Shown in pieces: positions 1 through 9,373 of a stretch of DNA of 64,000 bases; within the stretch, counting starts at the first letter, position 1; each line of letters starts with the position of its first letter. Position numbers and translations under genes: made by a program. The notes beneath the pieces are model-generated. The model saw only the letters and a list, made by a program, of their open reading frames with translations, was not told the DNA's origin and searched no databases. Source of the DNA: JAEUOS01 sp965279115 (GTDB lineage Bacteria > Pseudomonadota > Gammaproteobacteria > Burkholderiales > JAEUOS01); the NCBI GenBank assembly GCA_965279115.1, contig OZ257137.1, positions 1,240,001 through 1,304,000 on the forward strand. Reading direction: 5' to 3'.

Positions 1-587
1 CGCGCCTGACTGCGGTGACCAAACGCGACGTGGAAGCCCAGGTGCTGGAATTCCGCCAGCGAGAGGCCGAAGCGCCCTACCCGGTGACCATCGCCCAGAG
101 CCTGGCGGGCGGCGACAAGATGGACTGGGTGGTGGAAAAATCGGTCGAACTCGGTGCCGCGGCGATCGTGCCGCTGGCAGCCACCCGCTCGGTGCTGCGG
201 CTCAACCCGGAGCGCGCCGCCAAACGCCTGGAACACTGGCGTGCCATTGCGCAAGCGGCTTGCGAGCAATGCGGCCGCAATCGCATTCCCGCGATCGCCC
301 CCGTAAGCCCCATCGACCACTGGCTGGCCGGCATGCGCGATCAGGATGGGCTCAAACTCATGCTTTCGCCAGTGCATGCGACGCAGTTTTCCAGCCTGCC
401 GACACCGGTGGTTGGTACGCCCGTTACGCTGTTGATCGGCCCGGAGGCCGGCCTTTCAGATGCCGAAGAGGCGCTGGCCCAATCGGCCGGGTTCCAGCCC
501 ATCCTGCTCGGGCCGCGTGTCATGCGCACCGAGACCGCGGCGCTGGCCGCGCTGGCGGCGATTCATGCGCGCTGGGGAGATTTCTGA
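1..587 (+). CDS. rsmE: 16S rRNA (uracil1498-N3)-methyltransferase, 3' part
   Basis: Methylates N3 of U1498 in 16S rRNA using SAM; cytoplasmic. The reading frame is open to the left edge (codons from base 3), so the gene is cut by the window and the GTG at base 15 is not a real start. Visible are KMDWVVEKSVELGA, the SPOUT-fold knot motif LLIGPEAGLSDAEE and the C-terminal RVMRTETAALAALAA, which are typical of RsmE. About 50 N-terminal residues (PUA-like domain) are missing. It ends at a TGA. About 300 bases follow before the next gene. Confidence 0.93.
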   Translation, partial: RLTAVTKRDVEAQVLEFRQREAEAPYPVTIAQSLAGGDKMDWVVEKSVELGAAAIVPLAATRSVLRLNPERAAKRLEHWRAIAQAACEQCGRNRIPAIAPVSPIDHWLAGMRDQDGLKLMLSPVHATQFSSLPTPVVGTPVTLLIGPEAGLSDAEEALAQSAGFQPILLGPRVMRTETAALAALAAIHARWGDF

Positions 588-883
588 GGTCGGGGTCGAT
601 CACACCATCGTAGCGATGGCGATACACCCTTCTGACGACGCGGCTTGGCGGTCGAAACGGGACACACCTGGGCGGGCAATGCACAGCAGAAGTGCAGGCC
701 GCAACACTTTCGCCTCGTCGCCGCGCGCCGGCGTGCCAACCGCGCCCCTCCCATGCGGCAGAGACGCCCGAATGCGGCGGCGCGGCATCTGGCATATCAA
801 TTGCAACGCCCTTCCTGAAGCAGTTCGTTCCCTCGACGCCGCCTGGGGCGCATCCCAGGTCCACAACGGAAGGAAGGTTGGCC

Positions 884-1924
884 ATGTTGATGAAGGTCGC
901 AGCGAAAACACTGGTAGCCACACTGTTACTGGCCGCAATGATCACCCCGAGTTCGGCGCAGCAGCCGACCCGGATCCGCGTCAGCCTCGACTGGCTGTTC
1001 CAGGGCCCGGCCGCGTTCTTCCTCCTGCCCCTGGCCAAGGGCTATTTCAAGGAAGAAGGCCTGGATGTCACGATCGACGCCGGCAACGGGTCGGCGGGCG
1101 TGCTCACCCGGGTGGCGGGCGGTTCGCATGACATGGCGCTTGCCGACGTGAGCGCGTTCACCGAATTCCTCGGCGCGAACCCCTCCTCGCCGCAAGCACA
1201 ACTGCAGGGCATCTTCACGCTCTATGATGCCTCGCCGGCGGCGGTTGTCACACTCAGGAAGTCGGGCATCACCAAGCCTAAAGACTTTGAAGGCAAAACC
1301 ATTGGCGGGCCGATCTCCGACGCAGGACGAAAGGCGTTTCCGCTCTTCGCCCGTGCCACCGGCCTGGACATGAGCAAGATCAAATGGACCACGATGGAGC
1401 CGTCCCTGCGCGAAACCATGCTGGTGCGCAACGAGGTCGACGCCGTGACCGGATTTCTTTTTTCCAACTGGTTCAGCCTGCTGCAGCGGGGCGCCAAGGA
1501 AGAGGACATCGTCGCCTTCAAGTACGCCGACCATGGCGCCACGTTGTACGGCAGCTTCATCGTGGCCAGCCCGAAGTTCATCGCCGAGCAGCCGGACGCG
1601 ATCCGGCGCTTCAATCGCGCGCTCGTCAAGGGTGTCCGGGAGGTGGTCCAGAATCCTGACGCGGCGATGCAATACGTCAAGGCGCGCGATCCGCTGATCG
1701 ACCTGCCGCTTGAAACGCGCCGACTCAAGATGGCGATCGATATCTCGGTCAAGACCGCCAACACGGTGGCCAATGGCATCGGCGCGGTCAACAAGGTCCG
1801 TCTCGAGAACTCGACCGCGGAGGTCGTCGCGGCATTCGCGCTCAAGAACTCTCCGGTGGTCGACAACATGTTCAATTCGAATTTCCTGCCGGCCAAGAGC
1901 GATCGCATGGTGTTCTCGAAGTAG
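884..1924 (+). CDS. ABC transporter substrate-binding protein, NMT1/THI5-like
   Basis: Probable periplasmic binding protein of 346 residues of the NMT1/THI5/SsuA family, which binds pyrimidines, sulfonates, nitrate or other small organics. The start is the ATG at 884, preceded by AGGAAGG at 7-12 bases; an in-frame extension upstream has no such site. Residues 1-25 form a signal peptide ending near SSAQQ. The mature part opens with RIRVSLDWLFQGPAAFF, the usual first strand of the family. No permease or ATPase gene is adjacent. The stop is 4 bases before a 2OG-Fe(II) oxygenase, suggesting co-transcription, so its ligand may be that enzyme's substrate or product. Confidence 0.85.
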   Translation: MLMKVAAKTLVATLLLAAMITPSSAQQPTRIRVSLDWLFQGPAAFFLLPLAKGYFKEEGLDVTIDAGNGSAGVLTRVAGGSHDMALADVSAFTEFLGANPSSPQAQLQGIFTLYDASPAAVVTLRKSGITKPKDFEGKTIGGPISDAGRKAFPLFARATGLDMSKIKWTTMEPSLRETMLVRNEVDAVTGFLFSNWFSLLQRGAKEEDIVAFKYADHGATLYGSFIVASPKFIAEQPDAIRRFNRALVKGVREVVQNPDAAMQYVKARDPLIDLPLETRRLKMAIDISVKTANTVANGIGAVNKVRLENSTAEVVAAFALKNSPVVDNMFNSNFLPAKSDRMVFSK

Positions 1925-1928
1925 TCGC

Positions 1929-2900
1929 ATGGCCAACAAGCTCCCGATCATCGACTTCAGCGGCCTCGCTTCCGGCCAGCAGGAAGCGCGCGTCGCCATC
2001 GCCGCGCAGATCGAACGCGCCTGCCGCGACACCGGGTTCTTCTACCTGGTGGGACACGGCATCGATCCGCTTGTGATCGATGCCGCGTTCGAGGCGTCGC
2101 AACGCTTTTTCCGACAGCCCGAATCGATCAAGCAGCAGGTGTTTCACAAGCAATCCAAAAGCCTCGCGGGATGGGAGCCGCTGTGCGCACAGTCGCTCGA
2201 CGGTGTGTCGGCGCCCGACCTGAAGGAAAGCTTTTATTGCAGCTTCGACCTGCCCGACGACCACCCGTATGTCGCGGCGGGCATGCGTTCATGGGGCGCC
2301 AACCAGTGGCCGGCCGGATTGCCCGGCTTTCGAAGTGCGATGCTCGATTACCTGACGGCGGTGACCGCGTTGTCGCACGAGGTGGTGCGACTGTTCGCGC
2401 TCTCGCTGCGCCTGGAGGCCGCGCATTTCGACCCGATGTTCGAGGAAGCCAGCTGCCATCTGCGGCTGGTGCGTTACCCGCCGCATCCCGAGGCGGCGCC
2501 TGCGGACCAGTTCGGTGCCGGCGCGCATACCGACTGGGGCGCCGTGACCTTGCTGATGCAGGATGGTGCGGGCGGGCTGCAGGTCAAATCGGTTGCGGGT
2601 CAATGGATCGACGCGACGCCGATGCCCGGCGCGCTGATCGTCAACATCGGCGACCTCATGGCGCGCTGGACCAACGATTACTACCGCTCCAGCCCGCACC
2701 GGGTGCGCAACCGCCAGACCGACGGTGACCGCTATTCGATGGCGTTCTTCTACGCCCCGGACCCACAAGCGCGGATCGAATGCCTGCCCACCTGCACGGA
2801 CGCGCAAAACCCGCCGCTATATCCGCCTTGCAGCGCCATCGAGCACATGATGGAGATGGTCGAACGCACCTACGGCAAGGGGCGGGCTGTCACAGCGTAG
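1929..2900 (+). CDS. 2-oxoglutarate/Fe(II) oxygenase, isopenicillin-N-synthase-like
   Basis: A 323-residue cytoplasmic non-haem iron oxygenase of the IPNS/flavanone-hydroxylase type. N-terminal DIOX_N signature: PIIDFSGL followed by CRDTGFFYLVGHG (residues 32-44). Iron ligands are H200 and D202 (GAHTDWGAVTLL) and H257 (SSPHRV); R268 in RYS should bind 2-oxoglutarate. The jelly-roll core is complete and the length is normal. It begins 4 bases after the NMT1-type binding protein, so the pair is probably an operon for uptake and oxidation of one compound. The substrate cannot be read from sequence. Confidence 0.87.
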   Translation: MANKLPIIDFSGLASGQQEARVAIAAQIERACRDTGFFYLVGHGIDPLVIDAAFEASQRFFRQPESIKQQVFHKQSKSLAGWEPLCAQSLDGVSAPDLKESFYCSFDLPDDHPYVAAGMRSWGANQWPAGLPGFRSAMLDYLTAVTALSHEVVRLFALSLRLEAAHFDPMFEEASCHLRLVRYPPHPEAAPADQFGAGAHTDWGAVTLLMQDGAGGLQVKSVAGQWIDATPMPGALIVNIGDLMARWTNDYYRSSPHRVRNRQTDGDRYSMAFFYAPDPQARIECLPTCTDAQNPPLYPPCSAIEHMMEMVERTYGKGRAVTA

Positions 2901-2963
2901 TCAAGCGCCGGTTCGGGAACCCGTCGAATCCAGAATCCGCGAAAACGGCCATACACGCCGCAA

Positions 2964-4007
2964 TCAGGGAACGATGCGCTCCTTCCGGAAGCGCGTGAGC
3001 AAATCGACGAACATGTCCTCGCTGTCGACCACCTCGTGAAAGCCATGCTGGCGGGATTTGGTCAGGTTGGACATCACGTCCCAGGTGGTATTGAACACAT
3101 AGTCGCCGAACGGCCATGCGACGACTTCGTCGAAGCGATAGGGCTTCAGACCATGCTTCCTGACAATCGCATCCCACAACGGCGCCTTGTCAGCCATGAA
3201 CTCGGTGAGGTTGAGCGGTGACGGCTCGCCCGCCTCCATGCCGAACACGGCAGCCAGGCGCGGCCAGATGTCCAGCCAGCGGAAGTAGTCGCCATTGGTG
3301 ATGTTGTAGGCCTGGTTGGCGCAGCGCGCATCGGTGGCGGCCCACAGCGCGGCGTTGGCGAAATGGCCGGAATCGGTCACCTGGTAGATGTTGCGCCCGG
3401 TGCCGGGCTTGCCGGGCCAGGCCATCGGGCGGCCGAGTTCCTTCATGATGGCAGCGTAGACGGCGATCACCGGCAGGATGCTCATGGCCGTGCCGGGGGC
3501 GAATCCGCACAGGGTTTGCGGGCGCAAGTCGGCCCAGGTCCAGCGCTTGCCTTTCTGGAACTCGGTGAGCCAGTCGATCTGGTCGAAGTAGTAGTTGGCG
3601 CCGGCGTGGCGCGAATCGGACTCGCGCGCCGGGGTCTTGTAGGGCCCCAGATGCGTGCCGTAGTACTTGGTACCGGTGATCAGGACCACCCGCTCCAGTT
3701 CGGGCGAGACGCGCTCGATGGCACTCACCGAATTGACCAGCATGTCGCGGTTGGGTGCGATGTTGGAGGCGTAGTCGGCCGCCTTGCCGGCGGAGGCCTG
3801 GAAAGCCGCATAGAACACATGCGTCACGTCGCCGAAATCCGGTGTCCAGGGTTGCAGCACATCAACGGGGACATAACGCACCCGCTCCCGGTCTTCACCC
3901 TTGCGGCGCGACAAACCAATGACCTCCCAATCCGGAAGGGCGGCCAGCTTGTCGACGATATAGCGGCCCATCACGCCCAATGCGCCCACCACGACTGCCT
4001 TCTTCAT
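2964..4007 (-). CDS. PRISE-type SDR reductase (progesterone 5-beta-reductase/iridoid synthase-like)
   Basis: Extended short-chain dehydrogenase of 347 residues. The N-terminus MKKAVVVGALGVMGRYI is a Rossmann nucleotide-binding loop with the slightly altered glycine pattern of the PRISE subfamily. Other family marks are LITGTKYYGTHLGPYKTPARE, NYYFDQIDWL with the catalytic-type Tyr, LRPQTLCGFAPGTAMS and NITNGDYFRW. PRISE enzymes reduce enones with NADPH, so an activated C=C bond is a likely target. It converges on the 2OG oxygenase, with 63 bases between the two stops. In bacteria this family is common near catabolic genes, as here. Confidence 0.82.
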   Translation of the reverse strand: MKKAVVVGALGVMGRYIVDKLAALPDWEVIGLSRRKGEDRERVRYVPVDVLQPWTPDFGDVTHVFYAAFQASAGKAADYASNIAPNRDMLVNSVSAIERVSPELERVVLITGTKYYGTHLGPYKTPARESDSRHAGANYYFDQIDWLTEFQKGKRWTWADLRPQTLCGFAPGTAMSILPVIAVYAAIMKELGRPMAWPGKPGTGRNIYQVTDSGHFANAALWAATDARCANQAYNITNGDYFRWLDIWPRLAAVFGMEAGEPSPLNLTEFMADKAPLWDAIVRKHGLKPYRFDEVVAWPFGDYVFNTTWDVMSNLTKSRQHGFHEVVDSEDMFVDLLTRFRKERIVP

Positions 4008-4052
4008 GCGTTTCCCCGATACGTATTCATCATCAGTTTTTTTCGAAGCCGG

Positions 4053-4598
4053 TCAACCTCGACCGCGCGAACGTTTGCGTTGCATCCATGCCCAGCGAAG
4101 ATACAGGCCCCAGCCCACATGCACGACCAGGTAGCCCGCCGCCGCCAGAAGCGCAGCCAGCAGCGGCACACCCACCAGCAGGGGCATGCCAAGTGACAGG
4201 GACCAGGCACCGAGCGCTTCGGCCCATTGGGCCGGTGTCATGCCGCTCAATGACGGCGCCGCCATCGCGTCCGCGGATGGCCCGATCACGAATGCGCCCA
4301 CCTGGTAAGCCAGCAAGTAGAGTGGAATGATGGTCAGCGGATTGGTGTAGAGAGTGGTTACCAGCGCCACCGGAAGGTTGCGTTTGAGCCAGATGGCGCC
4401 AATGGCGCCGCCCAGCATCTGCAACGGGCCCGGGATCAGGCCGCAAAAAAGACCGATGGCGACACCGCCCGCCACGCTGTGACGGCTCAGGTGCCACACC
4501 GCCGGATGGAAAAAGCGCGGGCCGAGAAAGCGCGCGACCGCGGTGTCGCGGTACTTCTCCATATCGGGCAACACGCGCTTGAGCCAGCGGCGGGGCAT
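4053..4598 (-). CDS. DUF2062 membrane protein
   Basis: A 181-residue integral membrane protein. The ATG at 4598 is chosen because AGAGGA lies 8 bases upstream. Signature features of DUF2062: FFHPAVWHLSRHSVAGGVAIGLFCGLIPGP near residues 30-60, then LYTNPLTIIPLYLLAYQVGAF, with about four hydrophobic segments and a basic C-terminus (QRKRSRGRG). The function of the family is unknown; it is widespread in beta- and gammaproteobacteria. It sits between two metabolic genes with a 71-base gap upstream and may have its own promoter. Confidence 0.82.
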   Translation of the reverse strand: MPRRWLKRVLPDMEKYRDTAVARFLGPRFFHPAVWHLSRHSVAGGVAIGLFCGLIPGPLQMLGGAIGAIWLKRNLPVALVTTLYTNPLTIIPLYLLAYQVGAFVIGPSADAMAAPSLSGMTPAQWAEALGAWSLSLGMPLLVGVPLLAALLAAAGYLVVHVGWGLYLRWAWMQRKRSRGRG

Positions 4599-4669
4599 CG
4601 GCTTCCTCTCGTCATTCGGACGAGCGCGAGTATAGGGATTCGCGAGCGGATTTCCCTCGGGGACAACCC

Positions 4670-5584
4670 TCACGAGCCGGGGATGATCCCCGGCGGCAGC
4701 GCAAGGCAATGCGCCGCAATCTCGCAGGGCTTGGCCCACCACACCTGCCCGGCGTGCGTGTGCTCGAGGCAGTGCCGCAGGGCGCGGCGGATCATGCGCA
4801 GGCGGAAGGGCTGGCCGAACACGTAGGTATGGATGGACACGTTCATCACCAGCGGATGGGCGGCCGACTGCTCGATCATCTCATCGAACTGCTCGACGAT
4901 CATGTCGCAGAAGTCGGAAGCGTCCTGCTTGCGGTGGATTACCACCTGCGAATCGTTGAGTTCGATCGGGTACGGCACCGAGAGGATCGGGCCGTTGCGG
5001 GTGCGCAACCACACCGGCTGGTCGTCCATCGGCCAGTCCATCACGTACTGGTAGCCGATCTCCTTCAACAGGTCGAGCGTGTTGCCGGTTTCGTAGGCGC
5101 CGGAGCCCATCCAGCCGGTGGGCGGCTTTCCTTCATGGCGCGCGATGGTGTCGGTCACCTCGCGCAGGATGCGCTCTTCATCCGGCTGCCACAGGCCGCG
5201 CAGGTTTTCCGCATTGCTGCGGCCATGGGCCACCACTTCGTCGCCGCGCTTGCGGATCGCGTCCATGATCTGCGGCGCATAGTCGTACAACAGGCTGTTG
5301 CAGTTGTGGCCGGCCGGCAGCTTGAGCGTGTCGAGCATTTCGAACAGGCGCCACACGCCGATGCGGTTGCCGTAGTCGCGCCACGAGTAGTTGCGGTGCG
5401 TCTGCGGCTCGCCGGTCTTGGCCGGGTCATGTCCGAGGCCGGCGCCATAGGCGAACCACTCGATGTTGGTGGTGAGCGTGAAGGCAAGCCGCTTGCCGCC
5501 CGGCCAGCTGTAGTCGCGCCGCTCCGGAAGCGGGATGTAGTCGTAGCGATTGTGCTGCGGCAGCAGCGGCTTCCTGTCGTTCAT
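4670..5584 (-). CDS. Polysaccharide deacetylase-family (NodB-like) hydrolase
   Basis: A 304-residue protein resembling the PuuE-type branch of the NodB fold, which acts on small amide or ureide substrates rather than sugars. It has the LAFTLTTNIEWFAYG N-terminal strand, where classical deacetylases carry the metal-binding DDG, then EVVAHGRSN with His, GWMGSGAYETGNTLDLLKEIGYQYVMDW and the C-terminal LVMNVSIHTYVFGQPFRLR. No signal peptide is present, so it is cytoplasmic, which argues against cell-wall sugar deacetylation. It is one base from the Bug-type binding protein gene on the same strand. A hydrolase for an imported amide is the likely role. Confidence 0.78.
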   Translation of the reverse strand: MNDRKPLLPQHNRYDYIPLPERRDYSWPGGKRLAFTLTTNIEWFAYGAGLGHDPAKTGEPQTHRNYSWRDYGNRIGVWRLFEMLDTLKLPAGHNCNSLLYDYAPQIMDAIRKRGDEVVAHGRSNAENLRGLWQPDEERILREVTDTIARHEGKPPTGWMGSGAYETGNTLDLLKEIGYQYVMDWPMDDQPVWLRTRNGPILSVPYPIELNDSQVVIHRKQDASDFCDMIVEQFDEMIEQSAAHPLVMNVSIHTYVFGQPFRLRMIRRALRHCLEHTHAGQVWWAKPCEIAAHCLALPPGIIPGS

Positions 5585-5585
5585 G

Positions 5586-6554
5586 TCAGTCGACTTTCGC
5601 CCCGGAGGCCTTGACCAGCGGTGCCAGCATGCCGATCTCGCGGGTGATCATGCGGCCGAACTCCTCGCTGGTGGTGGTGATGCCGTCGGCGCCCAGGGTT
5701 TCGTAGATCTTCTTCACCTCGGGGCTTGCCACCACCTTGGCGAACTCGCCGTTGATCTTTCGCACCAGCGCCGGGTCCATGCCCTTGGGGCCGAGGATGC
5801 CGCTGTAGAGCACCACTTCGTATCCGGGCAGGCCGGCTTCGATCATGGTGGGTACGTCCGGGACGGCACCTACCCGTGCCGGCGTGGTGACGGCCAGGGC
5901 ACGCAGCTTGCCGCCCTTGACCGCACTCACCGCCGGCGGCATGGTGGAGAACACGAACGACACGTCGTTGGCCATGATGGCCTGCGTGGCCGGCGAGCTG
6001 CCCTTGTAGGGGATATGCGTGACGGACACGCCCTGCGAAGTGGCAAACAACTCACTGGCCAGGTGCAGGATGGTGCCATTGCCGGAGGAGCCATACGAGA
6101 ACTTGCCGGGGCTGGCCTTGAGCATGCCGACCAGTTCCTTGACGGTCTTGACGTTGGTGGAGGGATGCACCACCAGCATCAACGGTGTGGAGGCCACCAA
6201 TGCGATCGGCGTGAAGTCCCTGACCGAGTCGTACGGCAGCTTGGCATAAAGGCTGGCGTTTATCGCATGCGTGGTGATGTCCTGCAGGAACAGGGTGTAG
6301 CCATCCGTCGGCGATTTGGCGATGTAGTCCGCCGCGATGGTGGTGCCGGCACCTGACTTGTTTTCCACCAGTACGCTCTGCCCGACATTGGCAGATAGCT
6401 TGGCCGCCAACGCGCGGCCGAGCACGTCGGAAATGCCGCCGGCGGCGAATCCCACCACCAGGCGGATGGGTTTGTTGGGATAGTCAGCTTGCGCACGGGC
6501 AAGCGGGGATGCGGCCAGGAGAGCGGCCGCCAGCACTGCTGAAACAAAACGCAT
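5586..6554 (-). CDS. Bug-family (TctC-like) periplasmic binding protein
   Basis: A 322-residue tripartite-tricarboxylate-transport substrate receptor. The ATG at 6554 follows GGAG at normal spacing. Signal peptide MRFVSAVLAAALLAASPLARAQ, then the family hallmark YPNKPIRLVVGFAAGGISDVLGRALAA and, later, VENKSGAGTTIAADYIAKSPTDGYTL. Bug proteins usually bind carboxylated compounds through two water molecules. No TctA/TctB permease is adjacent, which is common because these receptors are greatly expanded in Burkholderiales. The gene lies between a TauD-type dioxygenase upstream and the deacetylase-like hydrolase downstream, all on the minus strand. Confidence 0.92.
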   Translation of the reverse strand: MRFVSAVLAAALLAASPLARAQADYPNKPIRLVVGFAAGGISDVLGRALAAKLSANVGQSVLVENKSGAGTTIAADYIAKSPTDGYTLFLQDITTHAINASLYAKLPYDSVRDFTPIALVASTPLMLVVHPSTNVKTVKELVGMLKASPGKFSYGSSGNGTILHLASELFATSQGVSVTHIPYKGSSPATQAIMANDVSFVFSTMPPAVSAVKGGKLRALAVTTPARVGAVPDVPTMIEAGLPGYEVVLYSGILGPKGMDPALVRKINGEFAKVVASPEVKKIYETLGADGITTTSEEFGRMITREIGMLAPLVKASGAKVD

Positions 6555-6604
6555 GAACAACTCCGTCGGATGGGTGAAACACTCCCAGATGCAGGAAGTA
6601 TGCC

Positions 6605-7471
6605 TTACACCAGCGCGACCGACGGATTCTCCTTCACGGTAATGCGCCACAGCGTGCGCGCCTGGTCATGTTCGGGCAACGGCGCCGCGTGCAAAAGCTG
6701 CGCGTTGTCCCAGACGATGACGTCGCCCACCCTGTAGTCGACGGTGTGCAGATACTTCGCCTGGGTGGCATGCGCCTTCAGCTCGTCGAGCAGCGCCACG
6801 CCTTCGGCCTCGTTCATGCCTTCGATGCCGAAGGAACTGCCGGACACGGCATAGAGCGACTTGCGCCCCACATGCGGATGATTGCGCGCGACGGCGTGGC
6901 GCACCCAGTGCACTTTTTTCTTCTGCGCCTCATTGAGAACCGAAGCCACGGTACGCGAACGCTCGTCGAGGTCGTCGCGATTGCCATAGTGATGGCGCGC
7001 GATCAGGTCCTCGATACGCGCCTTGGTCGCCGCGGGCAGGTCGTCATAGGCGCGCGACTGGTTGGCGAATGTGGTGCCGTTGCCGACATCCGGCATCTGC
7101 AGGGCGTAAAGCATGGTGCAGCGCGCCGGTACATCCAGGTAGGAGTAGTCGGAATGGAAGTAGGTGCCGGCATCCTTGAGCCCCGTGGGCTTGCCATCCT
7201 TTTCGACGTTCGACAGCACCAGGATGTCGGCAATCTCCGGATGGTGGAAGGTGTCGATCACATGCGGTTCGGCACGCCCCCAGTGCTTGGAGAACGCATG
7301 GAACTGTCGCGCCGTGAGGTTCTGCTGCGGAAACATGATGAAGCAGTGCCGATGCAGCGCGGCTTCGATGGTTCTGAAATCCGCGTCCGACAACGGTTGC
7401 GACAGGTCGACGCCCTCGATGCGGGCGCCGAGCACATCGGATAGCGGTTGAATCGAAATCATCGACGGCAT
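6605..7471 (-). CDS. TauD/TfdA-family 2-oxoglutarate dioxygenase
   Basis: A 288-residue non-haem Fe(II)/2-oxoglutarate dioxygenase. Iron ligands are H106 and D108 (TYFHSDYSYL) and H261 (QLLHAAPLP). The 2-oxoglutarate-binding Arg is in ARTLWRITV near residues 272-276. The N-terminus IQPLSDVLGARIEGVDLS is the typical first strand. Family members oxidise taurine, 2,4-D, sulfate esters or similar. It lies 30 bases downstream of the TRAP permease and 50 bases upstream of the Bug receptor. The whole 4670-10404 minus-strand series could therefore be one regulon. The substrate is unknown. Confidence 0.88.
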   Translation of the reverse strand: MPSMISIQPLSDVLGARIEGVDLSQPLSDADFRTIEAALHRHCFIMFPQQNLTARQFHAFSKHWGRAEPHVIDTFHHPEIADILVLSNVEKDGKPTGLKDAGTYFHSDYSYLDVPARCTMLYALQMPDVGNGTTFANQSRAYDDLPAATKARIEDLIARHHYGNRDDLDERSRTVASVLNEAQKKKVHWVRHAVARNHPHVGRKSLYAVSGSSFGIEGMNEAEGVALLDELKAHATQAKYLHTVDYRVGDVIVWDNAQLLHAAPLPEHDQARTLWRITVKENPSVALV

Positions 7472-7501
7472 GCGCGTTGGATTCTTCAGGCTTGCGGCGC
7501 C

Positions 7502-8821
7502 CTACTTCAACAGGTCGGGCGAGACCCAGCGCGGCAGAAGCAGCGGGATTTCCGGCCAGATGATGATCGCGCACAGCACCAACAGCATCGGAATGAGCAT
7601 GATCATGGTGTCCTTGAGCGCGAACTTGAGCGGCACCTTGGCCACCGCGCATGAAATCATCAGGCACATGCCATACGGCGGCGTCACAAGGCCGAAAGCC
7701 AGGGAGACGATGCCGATGATGGCGAAAGACACCGGGTGCAGTCCCACGGACGCCGCCAGCGGCTGCAATGTGGTGCCGACGATGATGATGGCCGGGATCG
7801 CGTCGAGAAAACAGCCCACCACCAGGAACGCCCCGGCAATCAGGAAGCCCACACCGATCGGGCCCAGGCCCCACTCCGTCACGTTCGCCAGCAGCGCCTT
7901 GGGAATCTGGTAGTAGGCCAGAAGCCAGCCGAACACCGATGCGGTGCCGATGCAAAACAACGCCACCGACGCCAGCCGGCCGGTATCAACGATCGCCGTA
8001 TAGAGTTGCTTGATGCTCAATTCACGGTAGTAGAAGATCGACAGGATCGCCGCATACAGCACGGCGGCCGCTGCCGATTCGGTGGCCGTGAACCAGCCCA
8101 GCAAAATGCCGCCGACGATGATCAGTGGTGTCGTCAGGGCAGGGATCGAGGTCAGCGCCGAGCGACCGATCTCGCCCAGATTGGCGCGCGGGTAGACCGG
8201 ATAGTTGCGGCGCTTGGCGTAGGCATGGACCGTAGCCATCTGCGCGAGGCCGATGAGGAGGCCGGGAATCACGCCAGCCAGATACATCGCGCCGATGGAG
8301 GTCGAGATCACACCACCCCACACCACCATCAGGATCGAGGGCGGGATGATGACGGCCAACACCGCCGACACCGCCGTGATGGCGATCGAAAAAGACAGGT
8401 CGTAGCCTTCCTTCACCTGCGCCTCGATGAACAGCTTGCCCTGGCTTGCGGCATCTGCAGTCGACGAACCGGAAATCCCGGCGAAGAAGACCGACAGCAC
8501 CACGTTGATTTGCGCCAGGCCGCCGGGAAAATGCCCGACCAGCGCACGCGAGAGACGCATCAACCGATCGGTGATGCCGCCCACATTCATGAGGTTGGCG
8601 GTGAGCAGGAAGAACGGCACCGCCAGGAGGATGAACGAGTTGTAGGCCTTGAACATCTCGTTGAACAGCACCATGGGCGACAGGCGCGGTTCGATCACCA
8701 GGATGGGCAGGGTGGCCAGGCCCAGCGAGAACGCCACCGGGACTCGTATGGCCAAAAGGAAGAAAAAACCGCCAAACAGGACCAGCGCGGCCATGCCCGG
8801 GGTGAGCGCGGCGCCAGTCAC
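7502..8821 (-). CDS. dctM: TRAP transporter large permease (DctM-like)
   Basis: Twelve-helix transport subunit of a tripartite ATP-independent periplasmic transporter, 439 residues, inner membrane. It shows the family's FGGFFFLLAIRVPVAFSLG start, VFFAGISGSSTADAASQGKLF and the C-terminal GLVTPPYGMCLMISCAVAK. It overlaps the small permease gene by 4 bases (ATGA), which implies translational coupling. It uses the sodium or proton gradient together with the binding protein encoded at 9406-10404. Cargo is usually an organic acid. Confidence 0.95.
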   Translation of the reverse strand: MTGAALTPGMAALVLFGGFFFLLAIRVPVAFSLGLATLPILVIEPRLSPMVLFNEMFKAYNSFILLAVPFFLLTANLMNVGGITDRLMRLSRALVGHFPGGLAQINVVLSVFFAGISGSSTADAASQGKLFIEAQVKEGYDLSFSIAITAVSAVLAVIIPPSILMVVWGGVISTSIGAMYLAGVIPGLLIGLAQMATVHAYAKRRNYPVYPRANLGEIGRSALTSIPALTTPLIIVGGILLGWFTATESAAAAVLYAAILSIFYYRELSIKQLYTAIVDTGRLASVALFCIGTASVFGWLLAYYQIPKALLANVTEWGLGPIGVGFLIAGAFLVVGCFLDAIPAIIIVGTTLQPLAASVGLHPVSFAIIGIVSLAFGLVTPPYGMCLMISCAVAKVPLKFALKDTMIMLIPMLLVLCAIIIWPEIPLLLPRWVSPDLLK

Positions 8822-9327
8822 ATGGCCTCCTCTGGAGAGTTCGCGTCGAGGTCTTCGCCGCGCTTGTAGAGACCGATGTCACGCACGAAAGCTTCGATCA
8901 GGAACAACAGCCACGACCCACCGGCCACTGGCCAGGCGATAAAGATCAGCCACATCGGCAGATCGGCCAGTTCGGAAGTCTGGTTCCAGCCGAATTTGGT
9001 GAACTCGATGCCCCAGTAAATCATCACCCCGGTGAAGCCCAGCACGAAAACATTCGCAACGATGCGCAACACCGCATTGGTACGCGGGGAGGTGTCGTTC
9101 CAGATGTCGACGTCGAAATGCAGGCGCTCGCGCACTCCGATGATCGCGCCGATCATCACCATCCAGATGAAGAAGAAGCGGCTCATTTCCTCGGTCCAGA
9201 TATAGGCCGGGATCAGGGACGTGAAACGCGAAAAGATCTGGATCGACACCGGAATGATGAGGACCGCCACGGCGAGCGCAAGCACCCACGTGAGCAGCCG
9301 GTGGTAGGCATCTAGGAATTTGGTCAT
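8818..9327 (-). CDS. dctQ: TRAP transporter small permease (DctQ-like)
   Basis: A 169-residue, four-helix inner-membrane subunit. It contains the DctQ-family stretch YIWTEEMSRFFFIWMVMIGA followed by RERLHFDVDIW, where the conserved acidic and arginine residues lie. It scaffolds the large permease. The gene overlaps dctM by 4 bases and is separated from dctP by 78 bases that contain a strong hairpin (see 9374-9394). Confidence 0.93.
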   Translation of the reverse strand: MTKFLDAYHRLLTWVLALAVAVLIIPVSIQIFSRFTSLIPAYIWTEEMSRFFFIWMVMIGAIIGVRERLHFDVDIWNDTSPRTNAVLRIVANVFVLGFTGVMIYWGIEFTKFGWNQTSELADLPMWLIFIAWPVAGGSWLLFLIEAFVRDIGLYKRGEDLDANSPEEAM

Positions 9328-9373
9328 TGGGCGCGGTGCGCGGGCACCGGTAGCGGAGGGAGCGATACAGGCA

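Noticed and set aside
926..2032. A 368-codon open frame on the minus strand
   Set aside because: It is antisense to the NMT1-type gene, has no recognisable domain and no ribosome site.
2901..2963. GGTTC-GG-GAACC hairpin between converging genes
   Set aside because: Only 5 pairs, a 2-base loop and no U-tract; too weak to call as a terminator.
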